Shown here: positions 11,369-22,698 of the stretch, piece by piece
How positions within the stretch are numbered: position 1 is the first letter of the stretch
Layout of the letters: every line of letters starts with the position of its first letter
DNA from: Diphasiastrum complanatum
Taxonomy: Eukaryota; Streptophyta; Lycopodiopsida; Lycopodiales; Lycopodiaceae
Assembly: GCA_029204225.1 (NCBI GenBank)
Contig: CM055093.1
Coordinates: 34,670,525-34,734,524, forward strand
DNA: 64,000 nucleotides
Reading direction: 5' to 3'
Made by a program: the position numbers and the translations under genes
The notes under the pieces: model-generated
Database searches by the model: none
What the model was told of the DNA's origin: nothing
Seen by the model: only the letters and a program-made list of their open reading frames with translations

Positions 11369-12850
11369 TTAGCATAGTTTGACCATACTACTTTGATCCA
11401 ACTTTAGAATGATCTCCATCCTAAGTATAGACCTCATTTCTAATGTTTTAAAGTAGCTTCCATAATTGATATAGAGAATAGTGTCCAAATTGGATGCTTC
11501 ACTATTTCTTACATCAATTTTACATGTCAAGATGTGACTAGAACATGAAGAACCAGATAGAATGTACATGAAATGATTCCACCATGCTTCCAACTTTGAA
11601 CTCTCTGAAAAATAACAACCACCAAACAATAAATGTGAGTAATCAACAAATGCTTGCATGTTTCCTCCATCTTTGTCCTTTCTTGATATGTCTCCACCAT
11701 AAAACTCCATGAATGAGCCTCCATCTCCATCTTGCCACAAGAAACCATCAAACCTTGGAAATCTATGAGTAAGAGAGTACAACAATGATGCTGATCCAGT
11801 TCCATATGACTCCATATAACTAGTATGTAGTAGCACTAGTCCTTCTTCAAGATCCACTTGACACAAGAAAATGACCATAGATTCACCAAAAATTGACAAT
11901 CTCCAAGCATTGGCACCAAAGAGTTCAAACCTTGAGAACTTAGGCATGAATGAGTGACATAATGAACCTACATTAGCTTCATTTCCATCAACAAAACCAG
12001 CCAAGAATGCTAGTACAACTCCAACATCAAAATGATGTAAAACAATGTAGCTAGTTTCACCATATCTTGACAATTTGCACACATCCACATGAAATTGCTC
12101 AAACATGAGATAGAAGAAGTAAAGTAAATTTGAACAACACTTCCTTGCTGTTCCTTTGAATTTACTTGAGTCTTCATACACCTGCAAAAATAGATCCATA
12201 ACATCTCTGCCAATTGACTCTCCTTTGATGCTCTTGACTAGCTCCAAATTGCCACCTTTCCTTTTGTGTTGTTGAAGCCCTTTGAGACCAACCTCTTGAT
12301 CTTTTCCTTGACTCCCAAAGATATGAATATCTTTAGACCTGAACCTCTGAAAATACTCCCTCTCAAACATATGATCTAGATCCAACAAGATCTCATCAAT
12401 GCTTGATCTCGACTTTCCAAAAAGGTTAGTGAAAACAATGCCATTATCATAAAGCAAAAGATAGATTCCAAACTTTCCATCCAACGTGAAATAGAGTAGG
12501 TGAAGATGACTATCAAACCTAATCAATCTAGCCCTCTTGAGTCCATAACAAACCTCAATAAGCTCACCAATGAGATCTTCTTTGCTTTGAAGAAATTGCC
12601 TCTCAATTTGCTGCATGTAGTCTTCTCCAACCAACTTTTTGCCATCTTGATCATGAGTGAACAATTCACCATAATCATAGAATCCTTTGAGTTGATGAAG
12701 AGACGTGAGATCCATGCCTTGCATCTTCCCAAGAACCAATATTCCATTGCCCTTTCCTTCACAAGGCTCCCTCTTAAGAAAAGCATCATAAGAAGTAGAA
12801 ATCTTAAAAACATTAGAAGCGATGAAAAAAATCATTAGTACCTTCAACAT
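11369..12850 (-). CDS. 493-residue ORF of unknown function carried by the LTR element
   Basis: Starts at an ATG (12850) and runs 493 codons without interruption to a stop 8 bp before the polypurine tract, in the sense orientation of the element. It occupies the place normally held by pol, or by env-like ORFs. The N-terminus MLKVLMIFFIASNVF is hydrophobic and could be a signal peptide or anchor. The body is rich in Phe, Gly and Leu with alternating hydrophobic pattern (FGIYLLLYDNGIVF, FGANAWRLSIFGES), suggesting beta structure. There is no zinc knuckle, DSG protease, DDE triad or YVDD box. I recognise no family. An internal stretch ELVKSIKGESIGRDVM is the most helix-like. The adjacent gag is broken while this frame is open, which is unusual for a dead element. 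It could be an env-like, RNA-binding or captured host gene; none is shown. Confidence 0.6.
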   Translation of the reverse strand: MLKVLMIFFIASNVFKISTSYDAFLKREPCEGKGNGILVLGKMQGMDLTSLHQLKGFYDYGELFTHDQDGKKLVGEDYMQQIERQFLQSKEDLIGELIEVCYGLKRARLIRFDSHLHLLYFTLDGKFGIYLLLYDNGIVFTNLFGKSRSSIDEILLDLDHMFEREYFQRFRSKDIHIFGSQGKDQEVGLKGLQQHKRKGGNLELVKSIKGESIGRDVMDLFLQVYEDSSKFKGTARKCCSNLLYFFYLMFEQFHVDVCKLSRYGETSYIVLHHFDVGVVLAFLAGFVDGNEANVGSLCHSFMPKFSRFELFGANAWRLSIFGESMVIFLCQVDLEEGLVLLHTSYMESYGTGSASLLYSLTHRFPRFDGFLWQDGDGGSFMEFYGGDISRKDKDGGNMQAFVDYSHLLFGGCYFSESSKLEAWWNHFMYILSGSSCSSHILTCKIDVRNSEASNLDTILYINYGSYFKTLEMRSILRMEIILKLDQSSMVKLC

Positions 12851-12871
12851 AAGAATGATTGAAGTACTCTC

Positions 12872-13979
12872 TTATTTCAAATGAGAACTTATAATCAATG
12901 ATTTAGGTAATGACTCATATGATAATGATTCTTCCTCACTATCATTCACAATGACATCATTCAAAGTAGGTCCTATTTTGAATACTTCACATACTTCTCT
13001 TTTTCTTGACTTGTGACTATCTCCCTCATCAAGTCTCATGGTAGAATCATTTGATCTACTCTCTTTATGAAGACATGTGACACCACTTCTTGCACAAATG
13101 ACTTTCTTGGAATCATAACAAAGAAATGTAGAAGAATCACTTCCTTCATGGATGCACCTAGCATTTTTTTCCATATGATCAAAGAATCATTAGCAACAAC
13201 CTTTTTCAAGGAAGAACCTTCATCACCTCCAATGATGAAGTTAGATTTTTCCTTAACTTTCGCATGCTTGCACTTGCCATGAAGAACCATCATTATCCTC
13301 ATAGCTAGCCAAGTTAGCACAAAGATGAACATCTCCAAGAAGCATATTATATCTTGACCTAGATCTAGAATAAGGAAGCTTGTTAGACTTTTCATAAGAT
13401 CCACTAATCTTATTGATGCTAAAAGAGAACTTTGGAAAGCTGAGACCAATCTCCTTTTCCATTCCCCTCCTTAATACTCTCATCCATGCATGCTAGCTCA
13501 TCATTAAATGCTTTAACTCTCAACACAAAAGCATGAGCACTCTCTTCCTTCTTTTGCATAGATTGAAAGATTTTCCTTCTAAGAGTAAGTACTCTTGATC
13601 TAGACTTGGATTCATAAATTTTTTTCAAAGCTTCCCAAGCCTCATTAGATCAATTGCACTTACCAACTTCCTTGAGAAGCTCATTGGTAACATTCATCTC
13701 TATGATGTGTAGAGCTCTTTTAGCTCTCTTGTCATACCTCATTTGATCTTGTTGTTACAAGGACCTTTCTTACACTCCTACAACAATGTCCAACAACTCA
13801 TTCATCTCAAGGAGAGACTCCATTCTCACCTTCCAAGTGAAATAGTTGCTTGAAGTAAGCCTATCATTGCTTTCCAACATAAAGCTTCCATTTGTAGCCA
13901 TGTTGAAATGACCTGATCCTCTCTTAGAACCTGTTCCAATGCACAAAGAACTCTCTTGAATTTCAAAAAATGAACTCAA
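12872..13979 (-). pseudogene. Copia-type gag of the non-autonomous element, broken
   Basis: The frame from about 13898 begins MATNGSFMLESNDRLTSSNY and continues FTWKVRMESLL, the conserved N-terminus of copia gag (DUF4219-like). It is interrupted near 13770. Another frame continues DKRAKRALHIIEMNV, then after a stop EAWEALKKIYESKSRSR (UBN2-type gag core, 13628-13419). A third frame (13174-12872) ends 22 bp before the 493-codon ORF. At least three lesions are visible. I could not find a convincing CCHC zinc knuckle. Confidence 0.75.
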
Positions 13980-14490
13980 GAAGAAATCACAAAGATATGG
14001 AACCTCTCAAATCTCTTTCTTGCATCAAACTTAGCAAATCAACGCATAGAATGGAAGAAACTTGATCAACACATGATCTCAAGCTACAATATCATGAAAT
14101 TTTGTACTTCCTAGACTTGAAACACACTCTTAAGAAGTCCAACAACTTCAAAAACAAGAGATTCAAACAACTTTAGGGTTTTGACAAAAGTACAAAAAAT
14201 TGAATCATCCAAATTCTATATGCAAATGTTACAAACTTGATATAGATCTTGTAGTCTTCAATGAGACCTTCCTAATGCAATTAAAGTCACCCAAATCCAG
14301 TAAGTGAAGTGTGAAAAATGGCCTACTTCAAGATCATAACCCTACGTTGAGTTTTGATTTACAAAAAATCAATTCTACACATGAAAAATGCTTGATTTTT
14401 GAGTAGAACACAATCTAGCACATTCTAGAATTGATAACTCCTCCAAATCCTTGCTAAAGATGGCTGATCCTTCAATAACCTGCAACAATA

Positions 14491-14502
14491 GCTCTGATAC
14501 CA
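14491..14502 (-). other. Primer-binding site for initiator tRNA-Met
   Basis: On the minus strand TGGTATCAGAGC, complementary to the 3' end of plant initiator tRNA-Met, directly follows the ...TTCACA end of the 5' LTR. This fixes both the element's orientation and the inner LTR boundary at 14503. The 13980-14490 interval between it and gag is untranslated leader. Confidence 0.92.
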
Positions 14503-14898
14503 TGTGAAGAATAGTTAGATCACTAAGATCCAGTATGTACCTTTAATCTTTGGTTATGAATAACAACACATCTAGCACCATTGACAATGTAGAAATCTAA
14601 CATCTACTACACATAGAAGATGCAAACTTAATAAGATCTTGATCAAACATCAAATATATGATAAAATGAAGTTGTTGTCTGTACAATAACAGTAAGGTAC
14701 TATATTTCACACGTGTGGATCCAATACACAACATACAATTGCATTCTACACACAAAATTGCAAGATATCAACACTATAGTGCACCAATGAATATATGAAC
14801 CAAAAGAAAACTCATGCAAAAGCATGAATGAGATCAGAGAGAGAGAATGTATCTCTTCCCACGCTTGTACACTATTTATAATAGTTCCATGCCCTATT
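14503..14898 (-). repeat. 5' LTR of the non-autonomous element, truncated
   Basis: Matches 10641-11085 of the 3' LTR closely, including the palindrome cacacgtgtg at 14708 and the phrase cccacgcttgtacactattta. The match stops at gccctatt, where the sister LTR continues tggatgtcc but this copy changes to a CACTA transposon end. The remaining ~300 bp of this LTR were not found elsewhere in the window. Confidence 0.92.
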
Positions 14899-15310
14899 CA
14901 CTACTACAAAAAGCGCACATTTCGACATGTGACTGCGACAGATTTCTGGAAATTTCATAAAATGTCGAAATCCGACATGTTGGTATCCGACATCCCTATC
15001 GAACCCCCGTAAAGAAGAACTCCAACAGCCTTCGGTAGCTAGCAAGAACATAATTTAAAATGAAATGTCAGAATTCGACACTTATGGTAGCTGACGGATT
15101 CCGACATCCGACGTGGGTGCCATGTGGCAAATTTTCACTGAGGTGGCATCCTTGTTGGATGTCGGAATCCGACACAATTTTAAACATGTCAGATTTCGAC
15201 ACACAAATCAACAATTCATGTCGATGATTTGACGTTTTGGCTTCTAAAAAGGGATGTCGAATTCCAACGGACCCTATGGATGTCAGATTCCGACACTGTG
15301 TTCGTATTTC
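14899..15310 (+). mobile_element. CACTA-type (En/Spm-like) transposon left end with subterminal repeats
   Basis: Begins CACTACTACAAAAAG, the terminal signature of plant CACTA elements, exactly where the host LTR is interrupted. The preceding att would be the 3-bp target duplication. The next 380 bp hold about ten copies, in both orientations, of a TGTCGGATTCCGACA-like palindrome (for example near 14960, 15090, 15165, 15190 and 15285). Arrays like this bind the element-encoded DNA-binding protein in En/Spm and related families. The opposite end (ctttttgtagtagtg followed by att) was not found by eye. Confidence 0.8.
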
Positions 15311-15462
15311 CTTCCGCGAGTCTCATTTTCGGGCTACCTTTGCAGGGATATTGAGGCGCTTGGAGAGCGATTTTGGAGCAATATTGGAGAGCGATTTTGG
15401 AGGCTTCAGAGTTAGAGCTCAAAGGTTTTTATTTCGTAATTTAGTTGCTTTTACATGTTTTA

Positions 15463-15662
<200 letters not shown>

Positions 15663-16216
15663 CAGAAGTTCTTGACTACAAAAGGGCCCTATAAGAATTC
15701 CACGTAGAATGGAAGATTTCGTAAAGTAAAAATTATAATATAAGGCCCGCAATAGTTTGAATACAAAACTGCTCTGGTTACAGTCATGGTCACAATCATG
15801 GTGAACTAAGGTTTCTCTCGGGAAAAATCATGCCTCGGTAGAAATAAACTCTTGGGAGAAGAGAGAGTGAGGGCAAGAATTGAAAAGAAGACTACCAACT
15901 ACATTACACTATAGATTGAACAAACTAGAGAAAAATAGATGGACATCGTTATAACATTTGCATCAATTAGCAGTCACCATCTTCGAGTGCTACATAAAAT
16001 GCCTACATCTTTCTCGAGAAAAGAGAGATGGCAAGATTTAAAAAAAGAAGAGCGGCAACCAAAATACAGTCAAAAATAAAAAAATGAGCGGCATAACAAG
16101 ATTTGAATAAAAAATTAATCTCATTCTTCAAGTGCTATGTGAAATGATAAACTGGTATGTGAAATGTATAAAGGCGCGGAGTATGTTTCATTTATTTATT
16201 TTTTGTTGAACTGATA

Positions 16217-17470
16217 TTGGATCATAATCTACTTTTTCTTCTTACAATGCAAAAATTTCATCTCCATATAGATCTTCCTGAAGAATATGATCATTTGATT
16301 AAAAGAAGTGTCAAAGCATCTTGCTTATCAATTGATGATTGTTTGTGCTATAGGGCTGACGGGAAAACAAATCTAGACCTCTGGGTAGATGGGACATTAT
16401 ATCCTAAAGATCCATATTCCATGCAACATCCCAAAACAACATATCCCAAAATCATCAAAGAGCATATGGATGGGGAACTTTTCACTGTACCTGGAATAGG
16501 AGACTTCAAGGTAGAGTGGCATTTGGCTGGTAATTTGAAATCTTTAAAATGTATGTTCAATGTTTCCCATGGACCAGCCTCCAAAAATTCATGTTTATAT
16601 TGTATGAAATCATCAAATGACATGACCATGAATACAAGAATAACAAGAGACAAAGAGAATCCAAACTGGAAACCTGTTCTGCCAATTCCTCTACAGAACG
16701 TACATATTTGCACTCTCCATGCTGAGGTTAGAATAATTGAAAAGCTTGTGCATTGTCACATATTATATGCTTGGAACACAAAGCCAGAATCATCTTCCAA
16801 GGAGGGTATTTCTAGATTAGAAGATGTTCTGTCTAAAGCAGGTCTTCATAAAGGACATGTTAAAAAGGACCTTAAGCTTTCGGGAAAAAAAGAAAATGTC
16901 CTTGCAAGCCAAGCATTGGCGGTGTAAAGGCACAAAGATTTTTATTTAACCATTCAGAAAAGCCATCTAAGACGCGTTACTCTGTTTGGAGAGACATCAT
17001 AGCTGCTACTCAAGTCTTTGTTCAGGAAGGAGCAACAAGGGTAATGAAAGTTATGGGAAAAATTAGATGATATGGTTAAAATATTAGGAAAGGAAATATT
17101 TTCAAACAATGACTTGCGACTGCTCCATAAAAGTTGTGTTGAGTCTGTAGATGCAATTAAAGTGACATGTGGGGAGAGGATCATATCACACATTACATGG
17201 TAAGCATTTAAAAACAGATATCAAGTTACCATTTTTTTTGTTTTTTGAAGTTTACCTATTTATAGAAATTGTTGATATTTTGTAGCACATATTATGACAC
17301 CATTCCATATCCTTAGCAGAAAATCATGGAAGTTTGAGTATATGGTCATCACAAGGGATGGAAAAATCTCATTGGCAAGCAAGAGCAACATTTCATAAAA
17401 ACACAAAGTATGGTGGCCTCAATGGTAGACACGGATATATTCTTCAGCTATTTCAATGGTTCTATTGATG
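16217..17470 (+). pseudogene. Transposase-like gene remnant inside the CACTA-like element
   Basis: An open frame at 16217-16927 (236 codons) reads DLWVDGTLYPKDPYS, VEWHLAGNLKSLKCM, then a Cys-x2-Cys (NSCLYCMKS) and LPIPLQNVHICTLHAEVRI. This order (a '[H/W].GDLKFL' strand, CxxC, then IPL..V..D.LH) resembles uncharacterised transposase-like proteins of eukaryotes with an RNase H-type core; that is recollection, not a search. It does not read like TNP2. After a stop, the 17300-17470 segment gives SLSIWSSQGMEKSHWQA, a plausible C-terminal continuation after an intron. Frameshifts and stops make it a pseudogene, unless splicing rescues it. It lies sense to the CACTA end, 1.3 kb inside it. Confidence 0.45.
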
Positions 17471-18850
17471 AGCACAACTATGACATCAAATAAAATCTAA
17501 AAATTACATCAAGTTCAGAAAGGCATGTAAATTTATACATCAAGGGAGGTAGATTGATAGAGACAACATTGTACTATATATTCTAATTTGTTTTGAAAAA
17601 AAAAATTCCAACTGATTGAATATATCTATATCTCCTTGCCATCTTCTTTTTCTTTTTCTTGTACTAGTTGCATTTTGTTGTCGTGGAGAAATTCTCTTCT
17701 TGCAAATGGATCCAAAAGATATGCATTTTCCTTTTCTCGACATAACTTTATGTAAGTTGCATACAAAGCAAAATGAGCAGATCGGAGAATAGTATTCTCG
17801 GGTCCATAACCTAAAATCTCAAGTACAATTGAGAATTTAACAAAAATTATTTTATGTGGCTTAATGAACTTATGACCACCTTAGCACATTCGGTCTCTCC
17901 TACAAATGGAGATCGATTATGACTTGGGTCAAATTCTATAATATTATCATATTTTATGTCAGTTTCTTCAAGAAACATGACTATGTCCTTGATCTTCTGA
18001 TCTCATGAAGAGGAGGGAGGTGAAGTTTGCATGGAGCTTGAGGAATCCACTTCATCTGGGATCAAAATAATCAAATATAATATAAATGCAGGTTGATATT
18101 CAACTAATCTACGCTTCTTGCGACAAATTTGGCAGTGGCCGGAAAACTTGAATTTCTCATAAAGTTTTGTATATAATCAATCCAATCAATTTTTTAGATG
18201 AATTTCAACATGTTTGACAATATCAGTGTAATGCAAAAAAGCCATGTTCTCAAACGTTTGCAAAGGCAATGTAACAAAACTTTTGAATATCTTGTAAGGC
18301 TCAAAGAACATGTGTTTGTTATGATGAGCTGTAGCAAAAACATGAAGAAAAGGATGAAACAACGATATGAAGTACTCCCTAGCTTCGATAATACCAAAAT
18401 CGTCGAGAAATGAAGAGAGCACGATATTCGGATCAGATCTACATGAATCTAAAGACATTGTGTTAAAGTAATATTAAAAAAAAACAACAACAGATTAACT
18501 GTATGTATTGAACATGTGCGCAATCATCAATAACAATATTAAGGTTATAAGGAACTGCGCAAAAGAACGATATGTATGACCTAAACTGACAAAATTTTAC
18601 AGCAAAATGAATCCCAATCAATCCTAAAAGTGATGGAGGATGCACAAATAAAAGATCTAGATCCAAACTATAAGCTAGAATCAAGACTAGTTACAGCAAA
18701 TTTGGCATTTAACTCCACATTAGGCACATAGATTTGATCAAATGAACCAAAGTAAAGTACAAAAAGCTTCTCAGACCTGTAAATAGGCTCAGTACCTTTC
18801 AAACCACGCAATTAATGCATAAGAACACTCACATCCAATAGCTAGAACTC
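17471..18850 (-). other. Unassigned stretch with weak minus-strand coding signal
   Basis: The minus strand at about 17790-17640 reads KLCREKENAYLLDPF, then ARREFLHDNKMQLVQEK, a coding-like phrase. The 18458-18186 frame (90 codons, contains FLDDFGIIEAREYF) is open on the same strand. They could be exons of a second gene of the CACTA-like element, convergent with the transposase-like gene. No family was recognised and stops occur between them. Confidence 0.3.
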
Positions 18851-19292
18851 GCCACCAAAGACAATGATGATAGAAGTGGAAAAACTCGATTTTTCTTGAT
18901 AATTTGATGGAGATCCCATCATGTATTTATACATTTCAAGCTAGGATCTAAGCATATTAGAGCACCTCTAAACTTATCATACCCTCACCCTAACATCTAC
19001 TCTAATAGGTCATTGGATCCACCCTAACTTGGGGTCAAGATCTTGAGATCCAAAAACAATGTAAAACATGCTATTTTTAGATCCTAGAATTTCTCTAGCC
19101 TATCCAAACACATTTTTGCCTCATTTCAAAGATGCAATCACAATGTGATATGAGGAATGAACTTACTGGAAAGCATCCTATGTGATTTGGCACGTGTGGC
19201 ATCTATTGACATGGCCATCTTGTCAATTACAATGCATGTGACCAAAATTGGTCAAGCTAGAATTGTGAAATTTCAATACTCCTCCTCACAAT

Positions 19293-20040
19293 CTAGCTAG
19301 ATGATAACATAGCTTTACTAATTAAGCCAAGGGCTGATCTAAGCTTCAAAAAAATGTTCTTTTGAAGAGGCTTTGTCAATATATCAGCTATGCATTCTTC
19401 ACTTGAAACATGCTCCAATGAAACCTCCTTAGTTTGGACCTTTTCTCTTACAAAGTGGTGAGCAATCTCTATGTGTTTGCTCCTTGCATGGTAGATTGGA
19501 TTGGATGCTAGGTGTTGGACTGAGATGTTGTCATTGTAGATGAGTGGAATGACACCTGATCTGATCACTTTGAGCTCCTCAAGCAACCTCTTGATCCATA
19601 GTACTTCCTTGGTTGTGGTTGTTAGAGCCTTGTACTCGGCCTCGGTTGATGAAAGAGATATTGTTTCTTGCTTCTTTGATAGCCAAGAAACCACACCTTC
19701 TCCAATGAAAGTTGTAAAGGCATTTGTTGACTTTCTATTCTTCTTGTCCTCCGCAAAATCTGAATCACTAAAAGCACGCAAGTTAATGGATTCACCTCCA
19801 AAATCTAGTGTGCCCAAGATGTATCTCAATATTCTTTTGGCACATTTCCAATGGATAACTAATGGATCTTGCATATTTTGACTAAGCTTGCAAAAACTAT
19901 AGCAAAGATCAGGTCTTGTTATGGTTATCCACATAAAGGAGCCAACAAGTTGCCTATAAAGATTGATGTCCTTGAAGGAGCTTGTTGTGTCGTCGATGTA
20001 GCATAGGGGTCCGTCGCTGGGAGCGGCAACCTCGCCTTCA
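19293..20040 (-). pseudogene. copia RNase H
   Basis: Reads DINLYRQLVGSFMW and TITRPDLCYSFCKLSQ (end of RT), then the RNase H region LRAFSDSDFAEDKKNRKS, WLSKKQETISLSSTEAEYKAL and HARSKHIEIAHHFVREKV. It ends CIADILTKPLQKN, the usual copia C-terminus. This part is continuous for about 230 codons and well conserved, but it lacks its RT. It is 14 bp from the polypurine tract. Confidence 0.9.
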
Positions 20041-20170
20041 TCTGCATAGCAAGAAGAGAGATGGAGAGGAGAGAGAGGAGAAAGAGAGTCGAGAGAGGGA
20101 GAGAGAGAATCCCTAGGTTGAGAAAGGCTTTGGGGGCTCGAGCGCCTACTCAAAGCTATTCTATCCCAAC

Positions 20171-20331
<161 letters not shown>

Positions 20332-20702
20332 AACCAAGAGAGTTTTATTAGAATGACAATGGAAGATGATACAATACAAAGGAAATGACTTCCTCTTAAA
20401 GATTTTAGAGGTGAGCCTCCTTTATTCTCATTGGCCACTTCATTGGGGCAAGGATTCTAATCCAAGCCTTTAAAATAAACACAACTTAAATCTATTGGTG
20501 CTAAGAAAAAGGGAACTCACATGATTCATGTGAGTTTTAAGTTGGGCCCTTTTAGCTTTTTTATTTGCAACTTGACTTAGGGCCTCTAATGTCATTTTAG
20601 AGTTTTAAGCCCCTAGTCTCTTATTCCTAGGAATTACAACTTGCTACTTGTGCTCATTGGTGGCTGGGCTTATACACATAGGATGCTAGTGCCTTGCACT
20701 TA

Positions 20703-21858
20703 TTATTCTACTGTACTGTGGCGGGGCCCATTACTTCCCTCGACTTGCTTACCCTTGTCCTTGTATGTGAGCCTTAATGGCTCCATTCTTGACCTTGTGG
20801 ATCTTCTTGGTGTGCTTGGTGTTCTTGGTTCTAGCTCCTCCTCATGATCAAGCTCCTCCTTGATCTCAGGTACCTCTCTTCCAATAGAGTGGTTAGATGA
20901 ATCATCTTCAAGCTTATGCATTCTAGTCTCATCAAAAATGATATCTCTAGAAATGACAACCTTTTGAGAAGAGGTAATGTAGATTTTGTAACCTTTGCTT
21001 GCATTGCCATAACCTACCATGATCCCCTTCATGGATGATGGATCCTCCTTGGTTCTTTTGTCCAAAGGGACATGTACATAGCAAATGCATCCAAACACCT
21101 TCAAGCTTTTGAGATTAGTCTTTTCTCCATACAATAACTCATAAGATGTTTTACCATTTATAGAGCTACATGTAACTCTATTACATAAGAAGTTAGCACA
21201 CATGAGAGCTTCTCCCCAAAAAGACTTAGTAGGCATGCATCTAACCTTAGAGCTTTAGAACACTCACATGGCGTCCTATTTCTCCTCTCGGCCACCCCAT
21301 TTTGTTGAGGAGTGTAGGGGCAAGATAACTCCTTCTTGATCCCTTCTTGATCACAAAAGTCTTTAAATTCATTGGAGATATATTCTCCTCCATTATCACT
21401 TCTAAAGAACTTGATCTTGTGATTATGATGCTTGTCAACAAAAGTCTTGAACTTTACAAAATTCTCAAAAACATGTGCTTTAGAGGAAAGTAGATATACC
21501 CATCCATATCTTGAGTAGTCATCTATAAAGGTGACAAACATTGTAGCTCTACCATTGCTCTTTGTGCTAGCAAAATGCACATCCGAGTGGATCAACTCAA
21601 GAGGATGACTTGACTTTGTGATTGAGCTTGAAAAAGGTAACTCATGTGCCTTAGCCAAGGCACAAGCTTCACATACCCTTTCCTCCTTTGCCAAAGATCT
21701 TGGAAGGCCAAGAGCAAGCTCCTCCTTGCACATCTTCCATGGACTTGGTGTTGACGTGACCAAGCCTCTATGATCATCCCACTTTTCTTGATGTTGCATA
21801 CATTAGTAGAGAACTCCACAATGAAACCATAATCTAAAAGTTGGCCAACACTAAGCAA
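20703..21858 (-). pseudogene. copia integrase and linker
   Basis: The 21799-21158 frame has the pre-integrase Cys motif (VCEACALAKAHELPF) and the DDE residues in LIHSDVHF, FFRSDNGGEY and NGVAERRNR, so the catalytic triad is intact. A frameshift near 21250 leads to the 21236-20703 frame with SFWGEALMCANFLCNR and KVFGCICYVHVP, the C-terminal integrase and linker. The 21858 start contains the MLSVGQLLDYG word. Two frameshifts inactivate the product. Confidence 0.88.
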
Positions 21859-21861
21859 ATT

Positions 21862-22698
21862 CTAAGTGATGCTAGGAATGAAGAGAACACCATCTATCTT
21901 AGTCTTCTTGGAGGATCCTAAGCATAAGGGAATGGATCCCACACCTTCAACTTTACATTCATGATCATTTGCTGTAAAAATAGACTTTATAGGTCCTTCA
22001 TAAGGTGTGAGTTGAGAGAAATACTCCCTTTTACCCGACATGTGGGAGCTAGCCCCACTATCTATCCACCAAGGATCTTCACCTTTGACATTTGATGATG
22101 AAAAGGTTGACATCATGAGTGAGTCCTCATGATAGCTCTCTTTCTCCTCTTTTCCAATGTTGGCTTGGCTTTGATCTTGCTTCCTCTTGAAGCATTTCGA
22201 GGCATAATGCCCCATCTTGCTACAATAGTAGCACTTTATCTTAGATTTGTCTTTCTCGGGCTTGACTTGTGATGATGAGGATGTGGATCCTCCTTGATCT
22301 CCATACTTTGCTTGCTCCCTTTTGAATGCTCCTCCCTTGGTCTTTGCTTTGCCTTTTCTCTTGAAAAATAAGGCTTTGTCATCACCATCATTGATGGGGA
22401 GCCTCTCCATCCTTGATTTAATATGAGCCTTCCTACTCTCCTCAGCCATCAACACACTTTGAAGGTCTTCAATTGTAGGCAAGTTTCCCATGACGGCATA
22501 GCTTTGGACAAGGTTAGTAAAATCACTACATAAGCCATTCAAAACTATTTGCAGAAGCTCACTCTCTTTAATAGGTTCACCAACATAAGTAAGCTCCCCT
22601 GAAAGCAAATGTATGATAGAATTCAGATAGTGTGCAATGATTACAACACCAATCAATGAGCGGTCAGTTCCAGCAGAGAGCCTAAAGAAGAGCGACAT
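21862..22698 (-). pseudogene. copia gag and protease
   Basis: The 278-codon frame includes the UBN2 gag core (TYVGEPIKESELLQIVLNGL), a CCHC zinc knuckle CYYCSKMGHYASKC for RNA binding, and the protease active site WWIDSGASSHMSG. The N-terminal ~100 residues expected of copia gag are missing; the first ~30 residues before LSGELTYVG look unrelated. The knuckle and the DSG triad are intact. The polyprotein shifts frame after SIT near 21862. Confidence 0.85.

Larger units (their letters stand above)
10641..14898 (-). mobile_element. Non-autonomous LTR retrotransposon: LTR - gag - ORF of unknown function - LTR
   Basis: On the minus strand the order is: 5' LTR (14898-14503, truncated), primer-binding site (14502-14491), leader, decayed copia-type gag (13979-12872), an intact 493-codon ORF (12850-11369), polypurine tract (11360-11351) and 3' LTR (11350-10641). 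No protease, integrase, RT or RNase H is present. It must therefore have used enzymes from another copia element (inference). The outer part of the 5' LTR is cut off by a CACTA-type transposon inserted at 14898/14899. Confidence 0.85.

Noticed and set aside
12500-12838. Plus-strand frame of 112 codons
   Set aside because: It overlaps the longer minus-strand ORF in the sense direction of the LTR element and has no recognisable motif. It is an antisense shadow.
14491-14502. A tRNA gene fragment, because the word matches tRNA-Met
   Set aside because: Only 12 bp match the 3' end, at the exact place of a retroelement primer site. No cloverleaf or internal promoter boxes are nearby. No tRNA or rRNA gene was recognised anywhere in the window.
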